NCBI RefSeq assembly: GCF_000513115.1
Contig: NZ_BAUU01000001.1
Span: forward strand, 184,466-248,465
Origin: Halalkalibacter hemicellulosilyticusJCM 9152
Lineage (GTDB): Bacteria; Bacillota; Bacilli; Bacillales; Bacillaceae_D
Reading direction: 5' to 3'
Length of the DNA: 64,000 nucleotides
Part shown: positions 9,274-18,664 of the stretch, one piece after another
Position numbering within the stretch: position 1 is the stretch's first letter
Layout: each line of letters starts with the position of its first letter
The notes under the pieces: generated by a model
Database searches by the model: none
Told to the model about the DNA's origin: nothing
The model's input: the letters and a program-made list of their open reading frames with translations, nothing else
Program-made: the position numbers and the translations under genes

Positions 9274-9288
9274 ATGAAAACGTTTACA
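9274..9288 (+). promoter_or_regulatory. cre site (CcpA operator) before pectate lyase
   Basis: ATGAAAACGTTTACA matches the Bacillus cre consensus WTGNAANCGNWNNCW at every defined position. It sits 36 nt before the pectate lyase start, where bound CcpA would block transcription during growth on preferred sugars. Confidence 0.8.
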
Positions 9289-9324
9289 ATTGAGTTGAAT
9301 AAAAACTGAAAGGAGCTGCTCTTT

Positions 9325-11733
9325 ATGGTAAATCGAATAAAAGGTGCAATACGTTTAAGTTTAGCTGTATTTATGCTCGTTTTTTTAATGTTGATGGTAG
9401 TATTTCCTGTAAATGCAGAGGAAGCAATCTATCATGCAGAGGAGGCAAAAGGTGAAGGCTTTATTTTGAACGATAATCACCAAGGGTACACTGGAACTGC
9501 TTTTATTCAGTTTACACCCAACGTACCTGGAGGCTATGTCGAGTGGGATGTGGAGATTGCTACTGCCGGGTTGTACACGCTACAATTTCGTTATGCGCAT
9601 GGCGCCTTCTTAAATCGGCCTGGTGAAGTACGAGTAAATGATGAAGTAATAGAAGCTGAATTAGCCTTTGAATCTACGGGAGCTTGGAATGAATGGGGGA
9701 CTTCTGAAGCGGTAGTGGAATTGGCAGAGGGAGTGCATACAATCCGACTCACTGGTGTAGGACCAGAGGGAGGACCTAATATTGATGTTTTAAAAGTGGT
9801 TGAAGGTTATGATGGAGGGGAACAACCAGATGATCCTAGCTATCCAGTCGTTTCATTGGAAGAGCGTATTAATGAAGATCATATTAAACATTGGCAACAG
9901 GAAGGACTATTGCTTACTGAACAATCATATCAATCAAATCAACCTGTAAAGCAGCTCCAGTTTTATGCATCGATTAACTCCCTTTTTGGCTATACGAATG
10001 AAGTGAAATTTAAAGGGATTGATTCGTACTCTTTTTCAGAAGATTGGGGGATCGAGGAAGATGAGTGGTATCTCTATGTACTGCAAGCTGCACATAAGGC
10101 TGGATATTTAGAGGGCTTGAATTCAATCAATGTAAATAAGCCTATTACGAGAGCGGAGGTGGCGCTAGTTGTTGCTAGTGCTTTACAGTTAGATGGGGAT
10201 GTGGAGATAGCGAACCAATATCGTGATTTGAATGGACAAGATGAATTAGTGAAAGGTGCTATTGGTGCAGTCATTGCGAATGAGTTATTAGAGCCACATA
10301 CAAGTAAAACGTTTAACCCTAATAAGCCTCTTACCTTTCATCATTTACAACGGCTCATTGAGAAGGTCCAACAATATTCTCAAGTAGGTGATCAAGAGGT
10401 TCATATTATAAACGTGGATGCATTAAGCCCAACGACAATAGTAGTAACGTTAAATGGTTTCTTTGAGGAAATAAGCCCATACGACATTGAAGTGGTATAT
10501 GGAGCAGGGGCTTGGGCTACATTAAATCCACAGTTGAGTAAGCTTGAAGTGACGAAAGCTAGTGTTGGTGTGAACCAACTAGGCTATACTGTTTTAGTGT
10601 ATGAATTGGAGAATGCGTTAACGAATGATGCTAAGGTTGCAGCGATTGAACACATTCCGGATGATTCCTATAACCAAGATATTGTAGATCAGGCTAATAA
10701 TTTGATTACTTGGCAAATGGAGCATGGAGGATGGACGAAGAACTTCCCGCATATTTATACGAGAGAATGGGATGGGGTTGAATCACGATCAGAATGGGTT
10801 TCTAATGGTGTCGAGCTAGGAACGATTGATAATGATGCAACGATTAATGAAATAAGAACTGTTGCAGCTGCTTATAATATGACAGGTGACCCGCGCTTTA
10901 AGGAGAGTGTAGATCAAGGCTTTGAATTTTTATTTAAGCTGCAATATCCATCTGGCGGAATAAGGCAAGTTTATCCACAAAGAGGTGCTGATGAATCTAG
11001 CTCAGTTTGGTATTCAAATTATGTGACGTTCAATGACGCCGCTATGACTAATGTGCTTGAATTGTTTGATGAAGTGGTAAATAGAGAAGCCCCTTTTCAT
11101 ACAGATATAGTGAATGATGAGTTCATTCAAGAGGTGGGGTCTTCTATTGATTTAGCATTAGATTATATTCTGAAAGCACAAATTGAAGTAGATGGACAGT
11201 TGACAGCATGGGGACAGCAACATGATCCTTTTACGTATGAACCGCAGCATGGACGAAGTTATGAGCATCCTTCGATAACGGCGAGCGAGTCCATACCCGT
11301 GATACGTTGGCTAATGGCTAGACCTGAGCAAACTGAAGAGATTCAAACGGCGGTAAGTAGTGCTCTGTCGTATTTTGATCAAGTGAAAATCTTGGATACT
11401 CGTTATGATAATCGGACATATCCCTACTTTTTAGATCATCCAGGGAGTACAGTTTGGTATCGTTTTTATCAAATCGGAACAGACTTCCCGATATTCTCCG
11501 GTAGAGATGGAGTAATTAAACATAATTTAGAAGAAATTGAAGAGGAAAGAAGATTAGGCTATTCGTGGGCGGGGACTTGGCCACAGCAACTATTAGAGGT
11601 TGCACAAACAACAGGTTATTATGAAAATAAGGTTTATGCTCGGGTTTTTCGTGATCAATCAAAGGATCATCTAAATCGATCACTTGCTCTTGATTCGATT
11701 GTGAAAACGACTAATCGTATTCAAGGTGATTAA
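9325..11733 (+). CDS. Exported pectate lyase, PL10 family, with CBM and SLH-like modules
   Basis: 802 aa. Residues 1-31 are a Sec signal (cleavage after VNA). Residues 33-160 form a CBM6/35-like carbohydrate-binding module. Residues about 183-350 resemble degenerate S-layer-homology repeats (YVLQAAHKAGYLEG, NKPITRAEVA, GAIGAVIANELL, FNPNKPLTF). Residues 355-445 look like an Ig-like spacer. Residues 448-790 are the PL10 catalytic domain (WQMEHGGWTKNFP, GTIDNDATINEI, QYPSGGIRQVYP, YVTFNDAAMTNVLEL). The enzyme cleaves polygalacturonate by calcium-dependent beta-elimination outside the cell; the SLH-like part may hold it on the wall. AAAGGAG lies 11 nt before the ATG. It is probably under AraC activation and CcpA repression. 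Confidence 0.88.
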   Translation: MVNRIKGAIRLSLAVFMLVFLMLMVVFPVNAEEAIYHAEEAKGEGFILNDNHQGYTGTAFIQFTPNVPGGYVEWDVEIATAGLYTLQFRYAHGAFLNRPGEVRVNDEVIEAELAFESTGAWNEWGTSEAVVELAEGVHTIRLTGVGPEGGPNIDVLKVVEGYDGGEQPDDPSYPVVSLEERINEDHIKHWQQEGLLLTEQSYQSNQPVKQLQFYASINSLFGYTNEVKFKGIDSYSFSEDWGIEEDEWYLYVLQAAHKAGYLEGLNSINVNKPITRAEVALVVASALQLDGDVEIANQYRDLNGQDELVKGAIGAVIANELLEPHTSKTFNPNKPLTFHHLQRLIEKVQQYSQVGDQEVHIINVDALSPTTIVVTLNGFFEEISPYDIEVVYGAGAWATLNPQLSKLEVTKASVGVNQLGYTVLVYELENALTNDAKVAAIEHIPDDSYNQDIVDQANNLITWQMEHGGWTKNFPHIYTREWDGVESRSEWVSNGVELGTIDNDATINEIRTVAAAYNMTGDPRFKESVDQGFEFLFKLQYPSGGIRQVYPQRGADESSSVWYSNYVTFNDAAMTNVLELFDEVVNREAPFHTDIVNDEFIQEVGSSIDLALDYILKAQIEVDGQLTAWGQQHDPFTYEPQHGRSYEHPSITASESIPVIRWLMARPEQTEEIQTAVSSALSYFDQVKILDTRYDNRTYPYFLDHPGSTVWYRFYQIGTDFPIFSGRDGVIKHNLEEIEEERRLGYSWAGTWPQQLLEVAQTTGYYENKVYARVFRDQSKDHLNRSLALDSIVKTTNRIQGD

Positions 11734-11743
11734 TTAAATGATG

Positions 11744-11778
11744 GAAAATGCATCGCAAATGAATGGCGGTGCATTTTC
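11744..11778 (+). terminator. Terminator after pectate lyase
   Basis: GAAAATGCA and TGCATTTTC form a 9-bp stem, followed by TATTT. Confidence 0.65.
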
Positions 11779-11884
11779 TATTTAGGGTTTGATGGAGATC
11801 GAATGATTTTATTATGAGCAAATTTTTATATGTGAAACCGTTGATTTACATAAACTTAAACTCTTCTTAATAGCACGTTAATAG

Positions 11885-12340
11885 TTGATTTGTATGATGG
11901 CTATAAAATTCAATGGAATCATCCCGCAATTATTTTCGATTTTTCTCTCTGTTATGATTGATCGTTTCGATATGAATTTACGTGATGCAGCTGTACTTGG
12001 TTTAGTTGGTGCGGGTGGGATTGGCGCTCCTCTGATATTCGCGATGAATAGTTATCGTTGGTCAGAGGGAGAGCACTGAAAAAGTCCTTTCTAGTAACTC
12101 AAAGAAGAGTAATGGCTCCGCTCGTCGCGCGCCTTGCTATGAAAAAACCACTCATAACAAGGCTTTCCTTCAAAATCGAGCAACGGCTACGCACATTACT
12201 TAAAGGCCACTGAAAAAGTGAAAATAGCACTTTTTCAGTGGCCTCGGTCAGAGGTAGGGTCTATATTAATAGGACTCGTCATTCTCATCTTAATGGTCGA
12301 GTGGTTTTCAAATCGTATGAGAGCTAAGCTTGTAAATGGT
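11885..12340 (+). pseudogene. phnE: phnE remnant (phosphonate ABC permease, C-terminal third) split by insertion
   Basis: The frame from about 11885 gives the PhnE C-terminal pattern (IPQLFSIFLS, DRFDMNLRDAAVLGLVGAGG, GAPLIFAMNSYRWSE). It is cut at 12068 by a 177-bp inserted element. After the element and a 9-bp duplicate the frame resumes as SEVGSILIGLVILILMVEWF and ends at a TAA at 12338-12340. Only about 95 residues of roughly 270 remain and no N-terminal part, ATPase or binding protein lies upstream, so the gene is a true relic. In related bacilli phn-type importer genes precede a 5'-nucleotidase, as here. Confidence 0.85.
12069..12245. mobile_element. MITE-like element with 19-bp terminal inverted repeats
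   Basis: 177 bp, no coding capacity. The left end GAGAGCACTGAAAAAGTCC and the complement of the right end GAGGCCACTGAAAAAGTGC match at 15 of 19 positions. It is flanked by exact 9-bp direct repeats GGTCAGAGG (12060-12068 and 12246-12254), a target-site duplication: removing the element and one copy restores the phnE frame. A third copy of the end sequence at 12204-12219 forms a hairpin with the right end (12202-12244). A transposase elsewhere would have to mobilise it; 9-bp duplications are usual for IS4-type enzymes. Confidence 0.85.
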
Positions 12341-12365
12341 TAAATGTTGAAAGGGTGATTGAGTG

Positions 12366-13934
12366 ATGAAAGAAATAGAAATTGTTATCTTAGCAACATC
12401 AGACGTACATGGGAAAATGTCTGCTGTTAACTATGTAGACAAAACGAAAGATGACCAGAAAGGTATGGCGAAAGCTGCTACATATATTCAAGCTGAACGA
12501 AATTTGAATAAACATGTATTGTTAATTGATAATGGAGATTTAATTCAAGGGACTCCCTTTGCTCATTATGCCATGACTGAAACGGAAGCGCTGAATCCGA
12601 TCGTACAAGTACTTGATTATTTACAGTATGATGCAGCTGTGCTAGGAAATCATGAGTTTAATTATGGGAAAGAAAGGCTAGACAAAGTCGTATCTCAATC
12701 TTCCTTTCCTTGGCTATCTGCTAACATTGTGAAAAAAGGGACGAATGAACCTTATTTTGGGCAGCCTTATATGATAAAAAAGTTTGATGATGTGAAGGTT
12801 GCAGTATTAGGATTAACGACAAAGTATATTCCTCATTGGGAAGCGGATCGTCATATCGCAGCCTTTGATTTTCTTGATCCCGTAGATAAAGGGAGGGAAT
12901 GGGTTCGCTTTTTAAAAGAGGAGGAGCAATGTGATATTGTTATTGTTTCTTATCATGGAGGCTTTGAATATGATCCGGTAACGAATAAAAAGATTTCTGA
13001 ACATACGGGTGAAAACCAAGCAAACGAGCTTCAAGCTCTTGAAGGTGTCGATGTGCTGTTGACGGGACACCAGCATTTACAGTATGCAGTTGTAACAGAG
13101 GGAAAGAAAGCGGTGATACAACCGGGAACTCAGGCTGAATTTGTTGGCAAAGTGGCCTTGACTGTTAGAAAAAAAGAAAATGAAGTTCGTATTCAAAAGG
13201 TTATTGCAGAGTTACTTCCGATGAATTTGTATATGCCTGATGATACGATTACGAGTATGTTAAAGTCAATCGAATTAGAAGTTGATGAATGGTTAGATGA
13301 GAAAATGGCCACAGTTTCTCATAGAGTAGCAATAGAAGATCCAATACATGATGTATGGCTTCAGGAGCACCCTTTTATTGAATGGATTAATCGAACAATG
13401 ATGAAGCATACAGGCGCAGCTATTGCTTGTACTTCTTTGCTACGTCCAGATACACTCGTTATTGATAAAGCGGTTAGTCGTCGTGATGTTCATGCGCTTT
13501 ACCCGTATCCTAACTCACTTGCTGTTGTTCAATTAACAAGAGAGGATCTTCGTCAAGCGTTAGAAGTATCAGCTTCTTTTTTAATGGTTGATGCTGATGG
13601 ACAAGTGTATATTAACTCAGATTGGGAGAGGCCACGTCTATTAAGCTATAACTATGACATGTGGGAGGGGATTGAGTATACAATTGATTTGCGACGTCCG
13701 ATTGGTGAGCGAGTGGTAGACTTATCGATGGGTGGAGAGCCGTTGAATAATGGAGTTTACGAAGTTGTTACAAGCAGTTATCGCGCAAGTGGTTCAGGAG
13801 GATATCATATGTTTGGAAAGGATAAAATCGTCAAAGACTATCATCAGGATATGGTAGAGCTACTTGTGGAAGACCTGAAAAGAGAGCAGAAATTATTTGT
13901 TGAAGCCGATCAGAATTGGAAGGTGATTTATTAA
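12366..13934 (+). CDS. Cytoplasmic 5'-nucleotidase / UshA-type metallophosphatase
   Basis: 522 aa, no signal peptide, so it acts in the cytosol as in the YunD group. The metallophosphatase domain has all metal motifs: TSDVHGKM, NGDLIQG, LGNHEFNYG, SYHGG, TGHQHL. The C-terminal 5'-nucleotidase domain (about residues 310-520) ends with GVYEVVTSSYRASGSGGYHMF. It would hydrolyse nucleotides or related phosphoesters. An ATG at 12366 has GGGTG 8 nt upstream; a GTG one codon earlier is possible. It follows the phnE relic by 25 nt, so it was once part of a phosphonate/phosphoester operon. Confidence 0.88.
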   Translation: MKEIEIVILATSDVHGKMSAVNYVDKTKDDQKGMAKAATYIQAERNLNKHVLLIDNGDLIQGTPFAHYAMTETEALNPIVQVLDYLQYDAAVLGNHEFNYGKERLDKVVSQSSFPWLSANIVKKGTNEPYFGQPYMIKKFDDVKVAVLGLTTKYIPHWEADRHIAAFDFLDPVDKGREWVRFLKEEEQCDIVIVSYHGGFEYDPVTNKKISEHTGENQANELQALEGVDVLLTGHQHLQYAVVTEGKKAVIQPGTQAEFVGKVALTVRKKENEVRIQKVIAELLPMNLYMPDDTITSMLKSIELEVDEWLDEKMATVSHRVAIEDPIHDVWLQEHPFIEWINRTMMKHTGAAIACTSLLRPDTLVIDKAVSRRDVHALYPYPNSLAVVQLTREDLRQALEVSASFLMVDADGQVYINSDWERPRLLSYNYDMWEGIEYTIDLRRPIGERVVDLSMGGEPLNNGVYEVVTSSYRASGSGGYHMFGKDKIVKDYHQDMVELLVEDLKREQKLFVEADQNWKVIY

Positions 13935-14035
13935 AGTAGTGAAAAGTAAGAAGCTGTGCAAAAAAGAGATTCAAATGGTGTCTGTGCTAAGGATTGATAT
14001 CTTCGTCCTTGTCGATCCTTGGCACAGTATATAGA

Positions 14036-14222
14036 AAGCCAATAGGTCATTCTCATTCCTCTAAAAACTGATAAGATCAATGCCAAAGAAGGAAAGGGAA
14101 TCCTCATTCCGCTATTCCAGCAAAATGAGGGCAAGTTGAGTAAAAAACTAATATAGAGGAATGAGGAACCGTAACAATTTAAAAAGACGAGACAGAGCGT
14201 GAATAGAGGAATGAGGAACCGA
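14036..14222. repeat. Intergenic repeat units, inverted relative to the 22-kb and 27-kb copies
   Basis: The 334 nt between the nucleotidase and the ABC exporter hold no supportable gene. The unit ATAGAGGAATGAGGAACCG occurs exactly at 14153-14171 and 14203-14221. The complement of AATAGCGGAATGAGGATTCC, which is found in the long repeats at 22.4 and 27.2 kb, is at 14097-14116. An open frame over this stretch is a by-product of the repeats. Confidence 0.65.
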
Positions 14223-14268
14223 ATGGAGCTCGTGATCAATGAGACCATGTGCTACACCTTGTTCACCG

Positions 14269-16007
14269 TTATGTCAGCTGCTGCTCTGCGAATTCTCGAT
14301 ATAGTGTATGAGAAGTGACCAACTCCTGGTGATTGCCAATACCTGTGATTTCCCCTTTTTCAATAAAGATAATTTGATCGGCATTGACGATGGTTGATAA
14401 CCGGTGGGCAATAACAAATGTTGTTCTCCCTTCCATAAGTCGTATGAGAGCTTGCTGAACGATCCCCTCTGATTGACTATCTAACTCGCTGTTGCTTCAT
14501 CCATCATTAAAATTTTTGGATCACGTAAAAAAGCCCGTGCGATTGCGATTCGTTGCCGTTGTCCCCCTGATAGCTTTATTCCTCTTTCTCCTACCTCTGT
14601 TTCTAACTGGTCTGGGAATTGCTTGATAAACTCATCAGCGAAGGCCATTTTTGCTACTTCCCAAAGCCTGTTATCATCAATTTCTTCCATATGCTCTAAA
14701 CCATAGCAAAGGTTTTCACGAATGGTCCCAGCCATCATTGGACTGTCCTGTGATACGTAACCAATTTGACTTCGCCATGATTTCATGGAAAGCTGTTGTA
14801 TAGGTGTATCTCCAATTTTAATTACTCCTGTATTCGGCTCATAAAACCGTTCGAGGAGGCCGAACATCGTTGTTTTTCCACCACCACTCGGTCCGGCAAA
14901 GGCGATCATTTGCCCTGGCTCTACTCGGAATGAAACGTGATGTAAAACAGGCTCTTCCTCCGTATAAGAAAACGATACATCTTCGACAGAGATCGGTTCG
15001 TTTGTAATATCCATTTCGATTCCGATATCTTGTCCTTCTTCTTCCTCGATGTCAAGAATGTCTACAATCCGCTCTGTTGCCCCTTTTGCTTTTTGGAGCT
15101 GTGTGAAGAACATCGTAAAGGATGTGATAGGGAAAATAATTTGAAATAGATAAAGAAGGAAGGCAACAAGTGAGCCTGTAGTCATTGATCCATCTGCTAC
15201 ACGAATGCCACCATATCCAATGATCACAACTATGACGATCATGACAACTAAATACATAAATGGAGCAATAAGAGCAAAGATACGTGCTTCTCGTAGACCG
15301 TATTTTAATAATTTTTCAATTCCGGACATGCCTTTCTTTTCTTCTATCTGCTCTGCATTGGATGCTTTCATTAAACGAATCTCACTTAATGTTTGTTGAA
15401 CACCTCCTGTGAAGGTAGCTGTTTCATCTTGTAACCCTCTAGAAATCTTCGCCATTCGACTACCTAGTGGAACCATAATGCTAATCGTAATTGGAACGGA
15501 AATAAGCATAAGTAATGTCATTTTCCAATCCATGATGAATAGAATAATCACGGCACCAATGATCGTAATAATCCCAGTTACAAATTGAGGGAAATGTTGA
15601 GAAATCAAATCTTTCACGATACCTGTGTCGTTGACAACCCGACTAACCGTTTCTCCACTTGTTTTTTTATCAAAATAGCGGACAGGGAGGCGTAGAAGCT
15701 TAAACCACATTCTTTGCCGTAGAGAAGCGACAATTTTCTGCCCGACATAGGCAAGTAAGTATGTGGAGAAGCCGTCAATGACGGCTTGTATGATGAAAAC
15801 AAGAGCAATGATCCCAATCAAAGTAAGGTTAAGGGCTTCGGCTGAGAAGCCATCGACCATTTCGCGAGTTAATAACGGAATCGAAAGACCGACTAATGTT
15901 GTAATAAGACTCCCAACTAAGCCAATCGTTAAGGCTAGCTTAGGGATATTCGTTGAAAAGATTAATGAGAAAAATGGTTTGAGGCTGTTGTTTTGTTCGT
16001 TTTCCAT
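14269..16007 (-). CDS. ABC exporter, fused membrane and ATPase domains (one frameshift)
   Basis: Half-size exporter of the BmrA/MsbA type, 579 aa after correction. Six membrane helices fill residues 1-310; the ATPase follows with [23 protein letters not shown] and [10 protein letters not shown]. The frame ends in a stop directly after DEATAS; one extra T in the TT run at about 14481-14484 gives [20 protein letters not shown], the H-loop VIAHRLSTI and a normal end at 14269. The break is therefore likely a read error. AAAGGAGCC precedes the ATG. The substrate is unknown; multidrug or lipid export is usual for this group. Confidence 0.85.
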
Positions 16008-16061
16008 TTAGGGGCTCCTTTATTATTAAAGATAAGATTATGTTCATTACTTCTTATGGCT

Positions 16062-18524
16062 CTATTTTAAATAATGACCTGTATAGGATTGAAGTGTGTG
16101 TGCGACCTGTTTAGGTGTACCTTGTACAACAATTTCTCCGCCACGTTCTCTACCTTCAGGACCCATGTCGATAATCCAATCTGCTTGTCGGATGACTTCG
16201 ACAGTATGTTCGACAACGATTACGGTGTTTCCTGCATCAACAAGTCGATTTAGGAGGAGAAGTAACTGCTTAATATCACTTTGATGTAATCCGGTTGTTG
16301 GCTCATCGAGTATATACAATGTATGACCGGTTTTCTGTTTATATAATTCTTTTGCCAGCTTTAATCTTTGACCCTCCCCTCCAGATAATGTTGTTACAGA
16401 TTGTCCCCAGTTTAAATATCCGAGTCCAATTTCGCATAGAAGATTAATGATAGGTGCTATTTTTTTATGGTCTTGAAAGAGAGATTGAGTATCGGTAATA
16501 GACATATCTAATAACTCGGATATCGAATAGCCTTTAAATGTAACGCTTAAAATTTGGTCTTTAAATCTTTTTCCTTTGCAGGCAGGGCAAGTCACTTCTA
16601 CATCAGGTAAGAAGTGCATATTTGTCGTTACAAAACCAAGGCCTTGGCAATGCTCACATCTTCCTCCAACAGTGTTAAAAGAGAAATCTTTTGGTTTGAG
16701 TTCATATTCTTTTGCGAGAGGAAGGGCAGCATAGACTTGACGAATAAATGAAAAGACATCTGTATATGTTGCAACGTTCGAACGTTGCATTCTTGTAAGT
16801 GGTGCTTGGCTAACTGTAACCAAATTCTTAATATGTTCAAGGCCGGTGATTCTTTCGTAACCTGTTGATTCTTTTGTTGAAATGGACGAAAGGATGTCAA
16901 ATACTAGGCTGGATTTCCCTGAGCCAGATACTCCCGTTACAGCAATGAAGCATTGGAGTGGGAATTTGGCGGTAATGTTTTTTAAATTATGTTTAGTGGC
17001 ATGGTGGATAGTAAGATAATGACCGTCACCTTGTCTGTATTGACTTCGATCAGATGGTTGAATCGTATGTTTAAGGTATGGACCTGTAATCGACGATGGT
17101 TGATTAATAATTTCAGTTGGACTACCTTGTCCAACAATCGTTCCGCCAAACCTTCCAGCGCCTGGTCCGATATCGATAATATGGTCAGCGCTTCTCATAA
17201 CATCACAATCGTGCTCGATTAAGAGAACGGTGTTTCCTAGATCTCGTAGCTGCTTCATTATCGTAATGAGTCCATCTGTATCTTTTGGATGGAGACCAGC
17301 AGTTGGCTCATCTAAAATGTATAAGACCCCAGTTAAACCTGATCCGAGAATCGTCGCTAAGCGTAGACGTTGTGCCTCGCCTCCAGATAACGTAATGGTT
17401 TGGCGATCTAAGGATAAATATCCTAAACCAACCTTCATCACTCTTGTTAATTTAGTTTTGAAATCATGGATAATCGTTTCTGCGAAGTCATAGTGCGCAG
17501 TCGAAAGTGATTGCTTAAGCTCATTTAACCATTGAAGCACCTCTTCAAGAGAGCGGTTAGCTAAAGCTGTAATAGATTGTCCGCACACCTTTACTTTTCG
17601 TGCTTCTGATTTTAAGCGCCCCCCATTACAAGTGGGACATGTTTTTGTATAAAATAGCTGTGCTTCACCTGATTGTCCGCCTTTTTCCTTATATCTCCTC
17701 CAAATACTTGTAAGTACCCCTTCGAATTTTCCTTGGCCTACTGTCTTAGGTGGTTGTTTATCCGGGAAATGAGCCATAAAAGCCGTACTTTCTACACCGT
17801 AATAGAGCAAATCCTTTTGAAGGGTGTTCCATTGTTTCAATGGAAGGGTTAAATCAATATCAATCTCATAATAGCGGGCGGCTGCTTGTAAAATGCTTAT
17901 TTGATAATCACGTAATTGTCCTTTCCAAATGGTCACACCATCTTCTTGAATTGTTTGATTATCATTAAAAACTAGGCTAGTTTGCAATTCTGCGACATGT
18001 CCAAGTCCATCACATGAGAGACATGCTCCTTCTGGTTTATTAAATGAGAAATGACTACGTGTTAATTTTTCAAAGCGATGTTGGCAGTGGGGACAAGTTT
18101 GATATTGCTTGAATTGATGACCTTCAAACACCTCTTTGTCGATAGTTGGATGTATGGTATTTTCGCAATTGGGGCAATATCTTTCACCTATTTTTTCATA
18201 AAGCACACGTAAATAGGTATACATATCTGTGATCGTTCCGACAGTGGATCTTGGGTTACGGTTTGTGACATGTTGATTAATACTAATAGATGGTGAGAGT
18301 CCTGTAATAGAGTCGACTTTTGGTTTACTAACAGAGTCTGTTGTCATGCCCATCGATTCCATGTATTGACGCTGACATTCTCTTTGTAGAGTGTCTAGTG
18401 CAAGTGTTGATTTTCCTGATCCAGAAGGACCAGTTAGTACAACTAATTGATTTTTGGGGATTTGCAGTGAAATGTTCTTTAAGTTATGCTCTCGTGCTCT
18501 TTGAATAATGATTGAATCTTTCAA
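16062..18524 (-). CDS. UvrA-like ABC ATPase (short UvrA paralogue)
   Basis: 820 aa against about 950 for canonical UvrA. It has two ATPase halves, each split by zinc modules: GPSGSGKSTLALDTL and GVSGSGKSSLVFDIL; CPNC...CPHC, CLSCDG; CPTCNG; CEHCQGLG...CPACKG; and two signatures ITLSGGEAQRLRLA and TTLSGGEGQRLKLA. This is the UvrA2/drug-resistance-associated class that senses or protects against DNA-binding compounds; a role as the main excision-repair UvrA is unlikely because uvrB is not adjacent. A TTG start at 18524 is chosen because AAAGGAGG lies 7 nt upstream. It is divergent from a double-MerR regulator. Confidence 0.85.
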   Translation of the reverse strand: MKDSIIIQRAREHNLKNISLQIPKNQLVVLTGPSGSGKSTLALDTLQRECQRQYMESMGMTTDSVSKPKVDSITGLSPSISINQHVTNRNPRSTVGTITDMYTYLRVLYEKIGERYCPNCENTIHPTIDKEVFEGHQFKQYQTCPHCQHRFEKLTRSHFSFNKPEGACLSCDGLGHVAELQTSLVFNDNQTIQEDGVTIWKGQLRDYQISILQAAARYYEIDIDLTLPLKQWNTLQKDLLYYGVESTAFMAHFPDKQPPKTVGQGKFEGVLTSIWRRYKEKGGQSGEAQLFYTKTCPTCNGGRLKSEARKVKVCGQSITALANRSLEEVLQWLNELKQSLSTAHYDFAETIIHDFKTKLTRVMKVGLGYLSLDRQTITLSGGEAQRLRLATILGSGLTGVLYILDEPTAGLHPKDTDGLITIMKQLRDLGNTVLLIEHDCDVMRSADHIIDIGPGAGRFGGTIVGQGSPTEIINQPSSITGPYLKHTIQPSDRSQYRQGDGHYLTIHHATKHNLKNITAKFPLQCFIAVTGVSGSGKSSLVFDILSSISTKESTGYERITGLEHIKNLVTVSQAPLTRMQRSNVATYTDVFSFIRQVYAALPLAKEYELKPKDFSFNTVGGRCEHCQGLGFVTTNMHFLPDVEVTCPACKGKRFKDQILSVTFKGYSISELLDMSITDTQSLFQDHKKIAPIINLLCEIGLGYLNWGQSVTTLSGGEGQRLKLAKELYKQKTGHTLYILDEPTTGLHQSDIKQLLLLLNRLVDAGNTVIVVEHTVEVIRQADWIIDMGPEGRERGGEIVVQGTPKQVAHTLQSYTGHYLK

Positions 18525-18664
18525 ATGATTCCCTCCTTTTGTTATTACCACTTTATTTTATAACATTAATGCAAGTGCTAAAGTTTCAAGAGATTTTCAT
18601 GATATAATTAATATTGATCCGTCATGTAGCTTTAAGGTTCTACAATAAGGATAGGAGTGATGAG

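Noticed and set aside
12066..12245. The MITE interior as a small gene or structured RNA
   Set aside because: No ORF with a ribosome site; its symmetry is explained by the terminal repeats.
13931..14248. 105-codon ORF on the minus strand after the nucleotidase
   Set aside because: It is made of the intergenic repeat units and has no ribosome site or family resemblance.
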